Source: Nanobdellota archaeon
GTDB taxonomy: Archaea > Nanobdellota > Nanobdellia > Woesearchaeales > JAHJBD01
Direction of reading: 5' to 3'
NCBI GenBank assembly: GCA_018813725.1
Contig: JAHJBD010000116.1
Coordinates: forward strand, 1 to 14,186
Length of the DNA: 14,186 nt
Shown here: positions 6,213 through 12,805 of the stretch, piece by piece
Layout: every line of letters starts with the position of its first letter
Position numbering within the stretch: the stretch's first letter is position 1
Program-made: the position numbers and the translations under genes
Notes under the pieces: generated by a model
The model's input: the letters and a program-made list of their open reading frames with translations, nothing else
Databases searched by the model: none
Told to the model about the DNA's origin: nothing

Positions 6213-6832
6213 AAGATATTGACCTATACTTTATCACAGACAGCAAACTAACAAGAAAATCTGTAGTGGAAGACGCAAAAGCAGCAGTGAAGGCAGGTGT
6301 AAAGATTATCCAATACAGGGAAAAGGACAGTCCAACCCTGGAGATGATCAAGGAAGCAGAGCAGATTAAAGAAATCTGCAAAGGCAAAGCATCTCTAATT
6401 ATAAATGACAGGATTGATATCGCCTTGGCAGTTGATGCTGACGGAGTGCACCTTGGACAAGATGATATGCCTTATGAGATTGCAAGAAAGCTGCTTCCAA
6501 ATAAGATTATCGGTCTTACTGTGCACAATATTGATGAAGCAAAGCATGCAAAAGATATAGGGGCTGATTACCTTGGCGTATCACCAATATTTGCAACATC
6601 AACAAAGCTTGACGCAGGAAAACCTGCAGGATTGACATTGATCCAAGATATTAAAAAAGCAGTAAATCTGCCCTTAGTGGGCATTGGCGGCATAGATTTA
6701 AATAATGTCTCATCAGTCATCAAAGCTGGGGCAGATAGTGCAGCTGTGATATCAGCTATAATCACCAAAGACAATGTTCAGTCAGAATGTGAAAAGTTCA
6801 TAAGAATAATAAAGGATACAAGGAAAAGATAA
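6209..6832 (+). CDS. thiE: Thiamine-phosphate synthase ThiE
   Basis: ThiE joins HMP pyrophosphate and thiazole phosphate to give thiamine monophosphate and pyrophosphate. The 207-residue TIM barrel carries the family motifs: QYREKD at 35-40, INDRIDIALAVDADGVHLGQDDMP (65-88, with the metal-binding aspartates and the HLGQ loop), GLTVHN, YLGVSPIFATSTK at 121-133, and the phosphate-binding VGIGGI. The start ATG overlaps the thiM stop by 4 nt. The TAA stop (6830-6832) leads directly into the hairpin before thiC. All expected active-site blocks are present and the length is normal, so activity is likely. Confidence 0.95.
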   Translation: MKDIDLYFITDSKLTRKSVVEDAKAAVKAGVKIIQYREKDSPTLEMIKEAEQIKEICKGKASLIINDRIDIALAVDADGVHLGQDDMPYEIARKLLPNKIIGLTVHNIDEAKHAKDIGADYLGVSPIFATSTKLDAGKPAGLTLIQDIKKAVNLPLVGIGGIDLNNVSSVIKAGADSAAVISAIITKDNVQSECEKFIRIIKDTRKR

Positions 6833-6891
6833 AAATGACACACGGAAAAATTAATTTTTCCTATGTCATTTTAAAAAATAAAAATGACACA
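6829..6891 (+). repeat. 14-bp direct repeat flanking the hairpin arm
   Basis: ATAAAAATGACACA occurs exactly at 6829-6842 and again at 6878-6891, 49 nt apart. The first copy spans the thiE stop codon and forms the 5' arm of the hairpin. The second copy spans the thiC ATG. The flanking bases differ, so the copy is limited to these 14 bases. Confidence 0.85.
6832..6872 (+). promoter_or_regulatory. Intergenic hairpin before thiC, possible translational switch
   Basis: A long stem-loop starts at the thiE stop codon. AAAATGACA (6832-6840) pairs with TGTCATTTT (6864-6872), a small internal loop follows (CAC against TA), then GGAAAAA (6844-6850) pairs with TTTTTCC (6855-6861) around a TTAA loop. That is 16 base pairs. 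The 3' arm is equally complementary to AAAATGACA at 6881-6889, which contains the thiC start codon. The two pairings exclude each other, so one fold exposes and the other hides the thiC start. It does not resemble a TPP riboswitch. Termination, RNA processing or simple stabilisation are alternatives. Confidence 0.6.
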
Positions 6892-8152
6892 ACTAGAAAA
6901 AGCTAAGTTTGGAGAAGTAAGCCCTGCAATGGAACAGGTTGCAAAACAAGAAGGCATCAAGCCAAAAGAACTGTTGAATATCATCGCTGAGGGCAAAGCA
7001 GTCATATTCAAGTCAGAACTGCACAATAACGTTATCCCTTTAGGTATTGGTAAGCACCTAAGGGTTAAGGTCAATGCAAACATAGGCTCATCACCAAAAA
7101 AAGCAGATATCAACTATGAACTTGAGAAACTTAAAGTATGCGAAGAGTTCAAAGCAGATACAGTGATGGACCTTAGCACTGGTGGAGACATTGATGCCAT
7201 CAGGCGTGCAATCATAGCAAAATCAACTATGCCCGTCGGCACAGTTCCTATCTATCAAGCAGTCATAGAAAAAAAGACCATAGAAGATTTATCAGAAAGC
7301 GAGATGCTAAAAGGCATAATTAAGCACATCCAAGATGGCGTTGACTTCATAACAGTCCATAGCGGTTTTACAAGGGACCAGATCAAGCCTTTAAGATCAA
7401 GGGTTATGGGCGTTGTCTCAAGAGGCGGCTCATTCCTGCTAAAATGGATGCTTCACAATAATAAAGAAAATCCCCTTTATGAGAATTTTGATAAGATCAT
7501 GTTTCATGCAAAGAAGTATGACGTAACCTTAAGTCTTGGCGATGGTCTTAGGCCTGGCTGCCTAAAAGACGCAACAGATAAGGCCCAGATGGCAGAGCTC
7601 AAAACACTGGGAAAATTAGCAAAGACAGCTTACGACAATGGTGTCCAGTCAATAATAGAAGGCCCTGGCCATGTTCCATTAGACCAGATAAAGATCAATA
7701 TCGACCTTCAGAAAGAATACTGCCATGGAGCTCCTTTCTATGTTTTAGGCCCTTTGGTAACAGACATTGCACCTGGATATGATCACATCACTTCAGCTAT
7801 AGGTGGCGCGCTTGCAGCAACTTGTGGTGCAGACTATCTTTGCTATGTAACTCCAGCAGAACACTTAGGATTACCAACACTTGAAGATGTCAAGCAAGGG
7901 ATAATCACATCAAGGATTGCAGCACACGCAGCAGATATTGCTAAAGGAGTTAAAAATGCCCGGGTATGGGATGACGAGATGTCAGAAGCAAGAGCAAACC
8001 TTGATTGGAAAAAGATGTACGAACTAGCAATTGACCCAAAGCTGGCAAAAAAGGTAAGGGACGAGTGTGAGAATGCAGATGACGAAGTATGTTCAATGTG
8101 CGGAGAGTTCTGTTCAGTAAAGATCAACAAAGAATTGCGCAAAGGTGACTGA
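6884..8152 (+). CDS. thiC: Phosphomethylpyrimidine synthase ThiC
   Basis: ThiC is the radical SAM enzyme that rearranges aminoimidazole ribotide into HMP phosphate, the pyrimidine half of thiamine. The 422-residue protein lacks the N-terminal extension of plant and many bacterial forms, as is usual in archaea and anaerobes. Recognisable blocks include ADTVMDLSTGGDIDAIRR, VPIYQAV, GVDFITVHSG, SRGGSF, SLGDGLRPGC, IIEGPGHVPLDQI, LGPLVTDIAPGYDHITSAIG and TPAEHLGLP. The C-terminal cluster motif C403-x2-C406-x3-C410 (CSMCGEFC) holds the SAM-binding [4Fe-4S] cluster. No ribosome binding site precedes ATG 6884; the start lies in the repeat that can pair with the hairpin arm. The last codons overlap the thiL ribosome binding site. 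Confidence 0.97.
   Translation: MTQLEKAKFGEVSPAMEQVAKQEGIKPKELLNIIAEGKAVIFKSELHNNVIPLGIGKHLRVKVNANIGSSPKKADINYELEKLKVCEEFKADTVMDLSTGGDIDAIRRAIIAKSTMPVGTVPIYQAVIEKKTIEDLSESEMLKGIIKHIQDGVDFITVHSGFTRDQIKPLRSRVMGVVSRGGSFLLKWMLHNNKENPLYENFDKIMFHAKKYDVTLSLGDGLRPGCLKDATDKAQMAELKTLGKLAKTAYDNGVQSIIEGPGHVPLDQIKINIDLQKEYCHGAPFYVLGPLVTDIAPGYDHITSAIGGALAATCGADYLCYVTPAEHLGLPTLEDVKQGIITSRIAAHAADIAKGVKNARVWDDEMSEARANLDWKKMYELAIDPKLAKKVRDECENADDEVCSMCGEFCSVKINKELRKGD
8142..8148 (+). promoter_or_regulatory. Ribosome binding site that decides the thiL start
   Basis: AAGGTGA inside the last thiC codons is a good match to the archaeal anti-Shine-Dalgarno (GGTGA core). It lies 5 nt before ATG 8154. A GTG at 8145 is part of the site itself, so ATG 8154 is the better start. 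Confidence 0.6.
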
Positions 8153-8153
8153 A

Positions 8154-9101
8154 ATGAAGATCAAAGACATCGGCGGTGAATTCGCACTCATCAACAGGCT
8201 AAAAAACCAAAATAAAGGTTTGATAAAAGGGATCGGTGATGACTGCGCAATTGTCAATATCAACGGAAAAAAGTTTGTTGTTACCACAGACACATTAGTA
8301 GAAGGTGACCATTTCTCTTTCAATTGGTTTACACCAGAGCAGGTAGGCATGAAAGCCATAGAGATCAATGTATCTGATATTGGCGCCATGGGCGGAAAAC
8401 CACTGTTTTGTCTTATCTCTTTAGTTCTTCCAAAAGACATAGAAGTAGAGGTAATTGATAATATCTACAAAGGTATGCAAAAGTCAGCAGCAAAGTATAA
8501 TCTAAATGTTATCGGCGGAAACATGACCCATGGCCAGCAATTAGTGATAGATGTAGACATGTTTGGTACAGTAGAAGAAGGAGACCTCTGCCAAAGGAAA
8601 GATGCAAAACCTGGTGATTTCATCTTTGTCACAGGCGACCTTGGCGCTTCAACTGCTGGCTTAAAACTATATCAGGCAGGGAAAAAGCCTGTAGGCTATG
8701 TGAAGAGAAAACACATTGAGCCAAAAGCACAGTTCCATAAGGTTAAGCCATTCTTAAAATACATCAATGCCATGATAGATGTCTCAGACGGTCTTGCAAG
8801 CGATGTCACAAGAATCTGTGAGCAGGCAGATTGTGGAGCCATCATCTACGCAGACAATGTTCCTATCCGTGATGAGACTAGGCTTGCTGCAAAGAGGCTT
8901 TGCAACAATCCAGTAGATTATGCTTTGTTTGGTGGAGAAGACTTTGAGCTCATATTTACAGTTTCAGAAAAGAATCTGAAGAACGTAAAAGGATATCTTG
9001 TAGGAGAGATCACAAAGAAAAAAGGTGTAAGGATCTTCAAGTCTGGCAAAGAAACACCTCTTAAGACACATGGTTATGATCACTTTTTGAGCAAATCATA
9101 G
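8154..9101 (+). CDS. thiL: Thiamine-monophosphate kinase ThiL
   Basis: ThiL phosphorylates thiamine monophosphate with ATP to thiamine pyrophosphate, the active cofactor. The 315-residue protein has the family blocks in order: KGIGDDCAIV (metal-binding aspartates), VTTDTLVEGDHF, GMKAIEINVSDIGAMGGKP, VIGGNMTHG, VTGDLGAS, MIDVSDGLASD, and the C-terminal LFGGEDFELIF that contacts the substrate. I chose ATG 8154 rather than GTG 8145 because the GGTGA site fits the former and MKIKDIGGEF is a typical ThiL N-terminus. The ATG follows the thiC stop codon by 1 nt, so it is the last gene of the operon and coupled to thiC. Two hairpins follow its stop. Confidence 0.95.
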   Translation: MKIKDIGGEFALINRLKNQNKGLIKGIGDDCAIVNINGKKFVVTTDTLVEGDHFSFNWFTPEQVGMKAIEINVSDIGAMGGKPLFCLISLVLPKDIEVEVIDNIYKGMQKSAAKYNLNVIGGNMTHGQQLVIDVDMFGTVEEGDLCQRKDAKPGDFIFVTGDLGASTAGLKLYQAGKKPVGYVKRKHIEPKAQFHKVKPFLKYINAMIDVSDGLASDVTRICEQADCGAIIYADNVPIRDETRLAAKRLCNNPVDYALFGGEDFELIFTVSEKNLKNVKGYLVGEITKKKGVRIFKSGKETPLKTHGYDHFLSKS

Positions 9102-9155
9102 AAATCGTAGATCGCTCCATTGACTAAGATCATGTGTTTGACCAGACGATTTCTA
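9099..9155 (+). terminator. Stem-loop at the end of the thiamine operon
   Basis: TAGAAATCGT (9099-9108, starting in the thiL stop codon) pairs with ACGATTTCTA (9146-9155), a perfect 10-bp stem with a 37-nt loop. No T-run follows directly, so it is not a classical terminator; it may protect the message end or belong to a small RNA. Confidence 0.4.
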
Positions 9156-9164
9156 GGATGCTCA

Positions 9165-9209
9165 GAAATCACTATATCCAACTACTTAAATAATTAGTAT
9201 AGTGATTTC
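9165..9209. repeat. 12-bp perfect inverted repeat downstream of thiL
   Basis: GAAATCACTATA (9165-9176) and TATAGTGATTTC (9198-9209) form a perfect 12-bp stem with a 21-nt AT-rich loop. Both this stem and the previous one carry GAAATC/GATTTC arms, so the arms could also pair across the two hairpins. The 225-bp gap (9102-9326) contains no other feature I can support apart from the downstream promoter. Confidence 0.6.
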
Positions 9210-9297
9210 AGACATGAGTATACTATTATTTGTTTGAATATCTTAAGTACATTGGTTCATCATTATGTATTTTAATCTGTAGTTAGCAAACCAAAAC

Positions 9298-9305
9298 AAT
9301 ATAAA
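9298..9305 (+). promoter_or_regulatory. TATA box of the small MazG-like gene (leaderless start)
   Basis: AATATAAA is centred 25.5 nt before ATG 9327, again at leaderless spacing. Confidence 0.5.
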
Positions 9306-9326
9306 CCACCTTGCTAAGATTAAATC

Positions 9327-9593
9327 ATGGATTTGAAAAAGGTCGCAGAGATAAGAGCGCTTCATGCAAAAGAATTCCCAGACAGCGAACAATATTATGA
9401 ATTTCTGCTCTACCAAATACAGAGCCATATTGTTGAGATAAATGACCTCAAAGAAAATAAAGATCCTCACCTAAAATCAGAGATAGTTGATCTTGCCATA
9501 CTTTCTCAGCTTCTTACCATGCAGCAGGATACTCCTAAGGATATATTCCAAAAAAGATATGGCAGATTTAAAGAGAAGATCAAGTCGAAATAA
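9327..9593 (+). CDS. Small MazG-like (all-alpha NTP pyrophosphatase) protein, tentative
   Basis: An 88-residue, all-helical, soluble protein. Two acidic motifs, E37-I-N-D40 and E52-I-V-D55, sit 11 residues apart in helices, followed by a helix with basic residues (KRYGRFKEKIK). This arrangement recalls the metal-binding E-x2-E...E-x2-D pattern of MazG/dUTPase-like pyrophosphohydrolases, which remove non-canonical nucleotides, but the first motif ends in D rather than E. The protein is shorter than typical MazG domains (about 100 residues). It is a single gene with its own promoter and a TAA stop 54 bp before the next gene. Existence is well supported by promoter spacing and codon pattern; the family is a weak call, and an uncharacterised helical protein is the alternative. 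Confidence 0.5.
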   Translation: MDLKKVAEIRALHAKEFPDSEQYYEFLLYQIQSHIVEINDLKENKDPHLKSEIVDLAILSQLLTMQQDTPKDIFQKRYGRFKEKIKSK

Positions 9594-9615
9594 TATATAC
9601 TTCACATCCATAAGG

Positions 9616-9623
9616 TTTATAAA
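9616..9623 (+). promoter_or_regulatory. TATA box of the thioredoxin-fold membrane protein gene
   Basis: TTTATAAA is centred 28.5 nt before the GTG at 9648 and 37.5 nt before a TTG at 9657. The first fits a nearly leaderless start; the second would use GGGTGGT (9646-9652) as ribosome binding site at the extreme 5' end. Confidence 0.55.
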
Positions 9624-9647
9624 TGGTACTAATTTTCCAAGAAACGG

Positions 9648-10685
9648 GTGGTAACATTGATAGATGAAGATAATAAGATCGAATCAGAAGATATCGAAGA
9701 AAAAGAGATTGAAGAAAAAATTGTTGAAAAATCACAAGATAGTTCTATAAAAGTGAAAAAGTCAGATGTTTGGAGATCTGTTTCACTTCTTTTGGGAATA
9801 TTGCTTGTTGTATCAATATTCACAAACGGGTTCCATTTTGGAAATTCACCTTCAGGCAGCGCAGTAGCAATATCTGCTGATAAAGCAGCTGAGAAAGCCC
9901 TTGATTTCATAAACGCTAACTTATTGCAGCCAGGTATGGAAGCAACTTCAGATGGCGTTGAAGAAAAGAACGGCCTATACAATATCAAACTTAACATCGC
10001 AGGAACACCATATGACTCATATGTCACAAAAGACGGTTCATTGCTTTTCCCTTCAGTGATCGACCTTAATGAAGTCGTTGAAGCTCCAGCAGCAGCAGCA
10101 CCAGTAAGTGTTGAACCAGCTGAAAAAGCATCAGCAGAGCTTTATATTTTCAGCTATTGCCCAGCAGGAAGCTCAACATTAGATACCTTTGCAGAAGCAG
10201 CACAGATCCTAAAGGACGTTGCAGATGTAAAGGTTAAGTTCTTCAGCAACATGCATGGAGAATATGAAAAACAAGAGAACCTTATCCAGGAATGCATCCA
10301 GGAGGTTGACCCTGAGACATACTGGGACTATGCAGTTGACTTTTATGAAGACGTCTATACAAAGTGTGCTTCAACAAGGGATACTGAGTGTGACAAGGAA
10401 GCAGCAACTGCTCTTATGACCAAAGTAGGGATTGACAGTGATGCAGTATTTGCTTGTGTAGAAGAACAAGGAGAAGACCTGTATGCTGCTGATAAAGCAG
10501 ATGCTCAGGCCCTAAGCCTTCAGTATTCACCTTCAGTTGTTGTCAACGGAGCTTACCTAGGTAATGCACCAAGGACACCAGAAGGCCTGAAAGCAACAAT
10601 CTGCAGCGGCTTTATTGATGCACCAGAAGTCTGCGGTGAAACCACACTTTCAGAAGAACAGACAGCTTCAACTGGAAGCTGTTGA
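9648..10685 (+). CDS. Membrane-anchored thioredoxin-fold (DsbA-like) protein with CPAG motif
   Basis: A 345-residue protein: an acidic cytoplasmic tail (1-38, rich in E/I/K), one membrane helix at about 44-60, a small domain at 75-140 (NGLYNIKLNIAGTPYDSYVTKDGSLLFP), a linker rich in Ala/Pro/Val, and a thioredoxin-fold domain from 163. The fold is shown by the strand ELYIFSYC, C171-P-A-G at the helix start, and the cis-proline loop YSP295SVVVNG. The active site has one cysteine only, unlike CPYC or CPHC oxidoreductases; C240, C247, C270, C319, C329 and the terminal C345 may form structural or resolving disulfides. It should face the cell exterior and handle thiols of exported proteins. The start is GTG 9648 (nearly leaderless) or TTG 9657. 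It is convergent with the metallopeptidase gene and stands alone on its strand. Confidence 0.7.
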   Translation: MVTLIDEDNKIESEDIEEKEIEEKIVEKSQDSSIKVKKSDVWRSVSLLLGILLVVSIFTNGFHFGNSPSGSAVAISADKAAEKALDFINANLLQPGMEATSDGVEEKNGLYNIKLNIAGTPYDSYVTKDGSLLFPSVIDLNEVVEAPAAAAPVSVEPAEKASAELYIFSYCPAGSSTLDTFAEAAQILKDVADVKVKFFSNMHGEYEKQENLIQECIQEVDPETYWDYAVDFYEDVYTKCASTRDTECDKEAATALMTKVGIDSDAVFACVEEQGEDLYAADKADAQALSLQYSPSVVVNGAYLGNAPRTPEGLKATICSGFIDAPEVCGETTLSEEQTASTGSC

Positions 10686-10717
10686 TTAATTGTTTTTTAT
10701 TTATCTTTTTTGTTTTT
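10686..10717 (+). terminator. T-rich termination region after the thioredoxin-fold gene
   Basis: The stop codon at 10683-10685 is followed by three T-runs of five or six bases within 32 nt. Archaeal RNA polymerase stops on such T-rich stretches without a hairpin. The region overlaps the end of the convergent gene by about 17 nt. Confidence 0.5.
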
Positions 10718-12029
10718 GAGCTCTTTTTACTGCATTAACATATCTCTTGCACCAATCAGCAGGCGGTGAAGAACCTTCAGCTTCTAATTCCCATACTATA
10801 CCTCTGCCGATGATTTCTCCTTCAGGCATAGGTTTATGCTTCTCAATATTTAACGCATTTAGGTCATTATTCTCAAAATTAAACAGATCGTTTTGCTCAA
10901 TAGATAGCTTCTCAATCCTCTTAGCCTCTTCTAACAACACTCGAGCTTCATTTGGATCTTTCTCTTTTTTAGCTTCCTTTATTAGTCGTTTACTCTCTTT
11001 AGCAAGCCTTTTTGAGACATTAACATGATGCTTTTTAACCATTTTAGCTTGGTGGATTAAACGCAAACCCTCATTGATCAGCATAGTGCCTTCTTCCTTA
11101 CTAGGTGCCCTTCTACCCTTAGCAATTAACTGCTCTCCTTGCTTTTGTAAACCCTCTGCTTCTGACTTACTGATCGTAAGCATTTCCCTCATTTCCTTGA
11201 TCAAGTTATGTGTCTGGGAATATTTTACAATAAAGGGGATGACCTCTCTATTGTTTCTGATATCCCTGCAAAGATAATCAAAAAATGTGGCCCATACCTT
11301 GTATTGTGAAGCTTTATCATACATTCTCCATAAACCAGCGCGCCTGTTTCCTCGAAATCTAATATGCAAAAAAGTACAAATGCCTTCATCTAATGGGCTC
11401 ATCCCCTTGGGCTGGAAATATATGCCAATCTTTCCAAGCACATAATGTATACCTTCATGGATCATTGTCTCAAAATTTCCCTTATTCTGGACATAATGTT
11501 TTCCAATATTCCAATAAGAACTAGGTTTTAGCCAACTAAGCGGGTTCATCCAGTTGGTATGTTTTTTTGGCATTATCGGTAGTGTTCCTTCCATCTGGTT
11601 TTCTTTAAATAACTGATATAATCTCTTGTACTGATTATAAAAACAATAATCATCATTAAATTGCGCAAGTTCTTGTCTCGCATAGAGAATAATGTTGATA
11701 TAGTCTCCATATTTGCTCGGTATATCCTTAGCAGTAACCTTATTATCTTTGATCAGACGAAGAATATCCTCCATAAATCTATAAGTGCCTGGTTCAATAA
11801 TACCAACCCCTTGACTTATATTTGGATCATGTTGACGCTCAAGAAATGCTTTACGTATAGCTGACACATCCCTATACTGTGAAATTAAATTGGCCAAGCT
11901 GCCACTTCCAACAGCATTATATAGGCCAATTTCAGCATTAGACAGCTGCACACCGCTAAACCTAAGATTAAATGCTATACCAAATTCTCGACAGAATTCC
12001 TGCATAATCCCTTGCAATTTATCTTTCAT
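10701..12029 (-). CDS. Putative zinc metallopeptidase (HEGIH gluzincin-like) with helical tail
   Basis: I do not recognise a named family for this 442-residue protein. Residues 187-220 read ETMIHEGIHYVLGKIG ... SPLDEGICTFLH: H191-E192-x2-H195 is a HExxH zinc motif, and E215 in the LDEG segment lies 20 residues beyond, where gluzincins place the third ligand. No signal peptide or membrane helix is seen, so it should be cytosolic or peripheral. Residues 288-380 are long charged helices with regularly spaced KGRR/KEAKK/EEAKR segments, a probable coiled coil or helical bundle. It ends with a basic tail (RAQKQKR). Its start overlaps the lgt stop by 11 nt, making it the last gene of the thioredoxin-membrane protein-lgt operon. 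A second ATG at residue 9 is possible. The zinc site is strong; substrate and role are unknown. Confidence 0.7.
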   Translation of the reverse strand: MKDKLQGIMQEFCREFGIAFNLRFSGVQLSNAEIGLYNAVGSGSLANLISQYRDVSAIRKAFLERQHDPNISQGVGIIEPGTYRFMEDILRLIKDNKVTAKDIPSKYGDYINIILYARQELAQFNDDYCFYNQYKRLYQLFKENQMEGTLPIMPKKHTNWMNPLSWLKPSSYWNIGKHYVQNKGNFETMIHEGIHYVLGKIGIYFQPKGMSPLDEGICTFLHIRFRGNRRAGLWRMYDKASQYKVWATFFDYLCRDIRNNREVIPFIVKYSQTHNLIKEMREMLTISKSEAEGLQKQGEQLIAKGRRAPSKEEGTMLINEGLRLIHQAKMVKKHHVNVSKRLAKESKRLIKEAKKEKDPNEARVLLEEAKRIEKLSIEQNDLFNFENNDLNALNIEKHKPMPEGEIIGRGIVWELEAEGSSPPADWCKRYVNAVKRAQKQKR

Positions 12030-12804
12030 TTTTCTTTAATCTTATCATAAATACTAATCCTATACACAATGTTGCTAAACTAAGTATCTGCCCCATGGTA
12101 ATTCCAGCAAAGATAAACCCAAGCTGGCTGTCAGGCTCTCTCCAGAATTCTACAATAAACCTCAGCATAGAATACATAATTACAAATAACCAGAACAGAA
12201 AGCCATCTGGCAGCTTCTTATCGCCTATCTTCTTGTCTTTTAGCACCCATAATGTGGCAAAGATGATAAGATTCTTTATACTCTCATATATCTGGCTAGG
12301 GTGCCTGTATCCATCATAACCTTTAAACTTCACAGCCCAAGGAACGTCAGTTACCCTTCCTACTAGTTCACCATTAAGAAAATTACCAATCCTACCAAGG
12401 CAAAGCCCAAGCGCTGCTGGTATCACCAAAAGATCAACCAACTTATAGAACTTGATATTTTTCTTTCTGCAAAATAACCATGCAGCCGATCCGCCGCCAA
12501 TTAGACCGCCATGGAAAGAGAGTCCGCCGCTCCAGAAAGCTAAAGCCTCTAAAGGTTTTGTAATATAATATGATAGATTATAGAACAGGACATAAGCCAA
12601 CCTAGCGCCAAATACAATCCCAACAACCTGATAAAAGATAAAATCATCAATATCCTTGTTTGTCAATCTTATGCGTTTGGTCTTAACAAAATATCTTAGC
12701 ATAAAATATGCAATGACAAACCCAAGCGCGTATATTATGCCATAATATCTGATCTCAAAAGGCCCAATCGCAAACAAAACAGGATTTATATCATGCACAA
12801 ACAT
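12019..12804 (-). CDS. lgt: Prolipoprotein diacylglyceryl transferase Lgt
   Basis: Lgt moves a diacylglyceryl group from phosphatidylglycerol to the lipobox cysteine of exported prolipoproteins, in the cytoplasmic membrane. The 261-residue protein has seven hydrophobic segments and the family signatures: IRYYGIIYALGF near residue 18, FWSGGLSFHGG (H98-G-G), the Lgt signature LGRIGNFLNGELVGR (136-150, with the conserved R138, N141 and E145), YRHPSQIYE at 166-174, and the late arginine of FWREPDSQLG (R222). Only bacteria are generally expected to have Lgt; an archaeal copy suggests transfer. Archaeal ether lipids would need a different or modified lipid donor. GAGGA-like sequence (GAGGA in GAGGAAAATTAAG) lies before the ATG, and the upstream gene stops 1 nt before it. 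No gene in this window shows a lipobox. Confidence 0.95.
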   Translation of the reverse strand: MFVHDINPVLFAIGPFEIRYYGIIYALGFVIAYFMLRYFVKTKRIRLTNKDIDDFIFYQVVGIVFGARLAYVLFYNLSYYITKPLEALAFWSGGLSFHGGLIGGGSAAWLFCRKKNIKFYKLVDLLVIPAALGLCLGRIGNFLNGELVGRVTDVPWAVKFKGYDGYRHPSQIYESIKNLIIFATLWVLKDKKIGDKKLPDGFLFWLFVIMYSMLRFIVEFWREPDSQLGFIFAGITMGQILSLATLCIGLVFMIRLKKNER

Positions 12805-12805
12805 C

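Noticed and set aside
8145..8153. GTG 8145 as thiL start.
   Set aside because: The GTG is part of the GGTGA ribosome binding site for ATG 8154, and the family N-terminus fits the ATG.
7843..8440. Reverse-strand frames of about 100 codons over thiC and thiL.
   Set aside because: Both lie within well-supported genes and resemble no protein family.
9208..9263. Reverse-strand C/D box RNA: ATGATGA (9263-9257) with CTGA (9211-9208).
   Set aside because: No C'/D' boxes between them and no terminal stem pairing outside the boxes. Short motifs at this spacing occur by chance.
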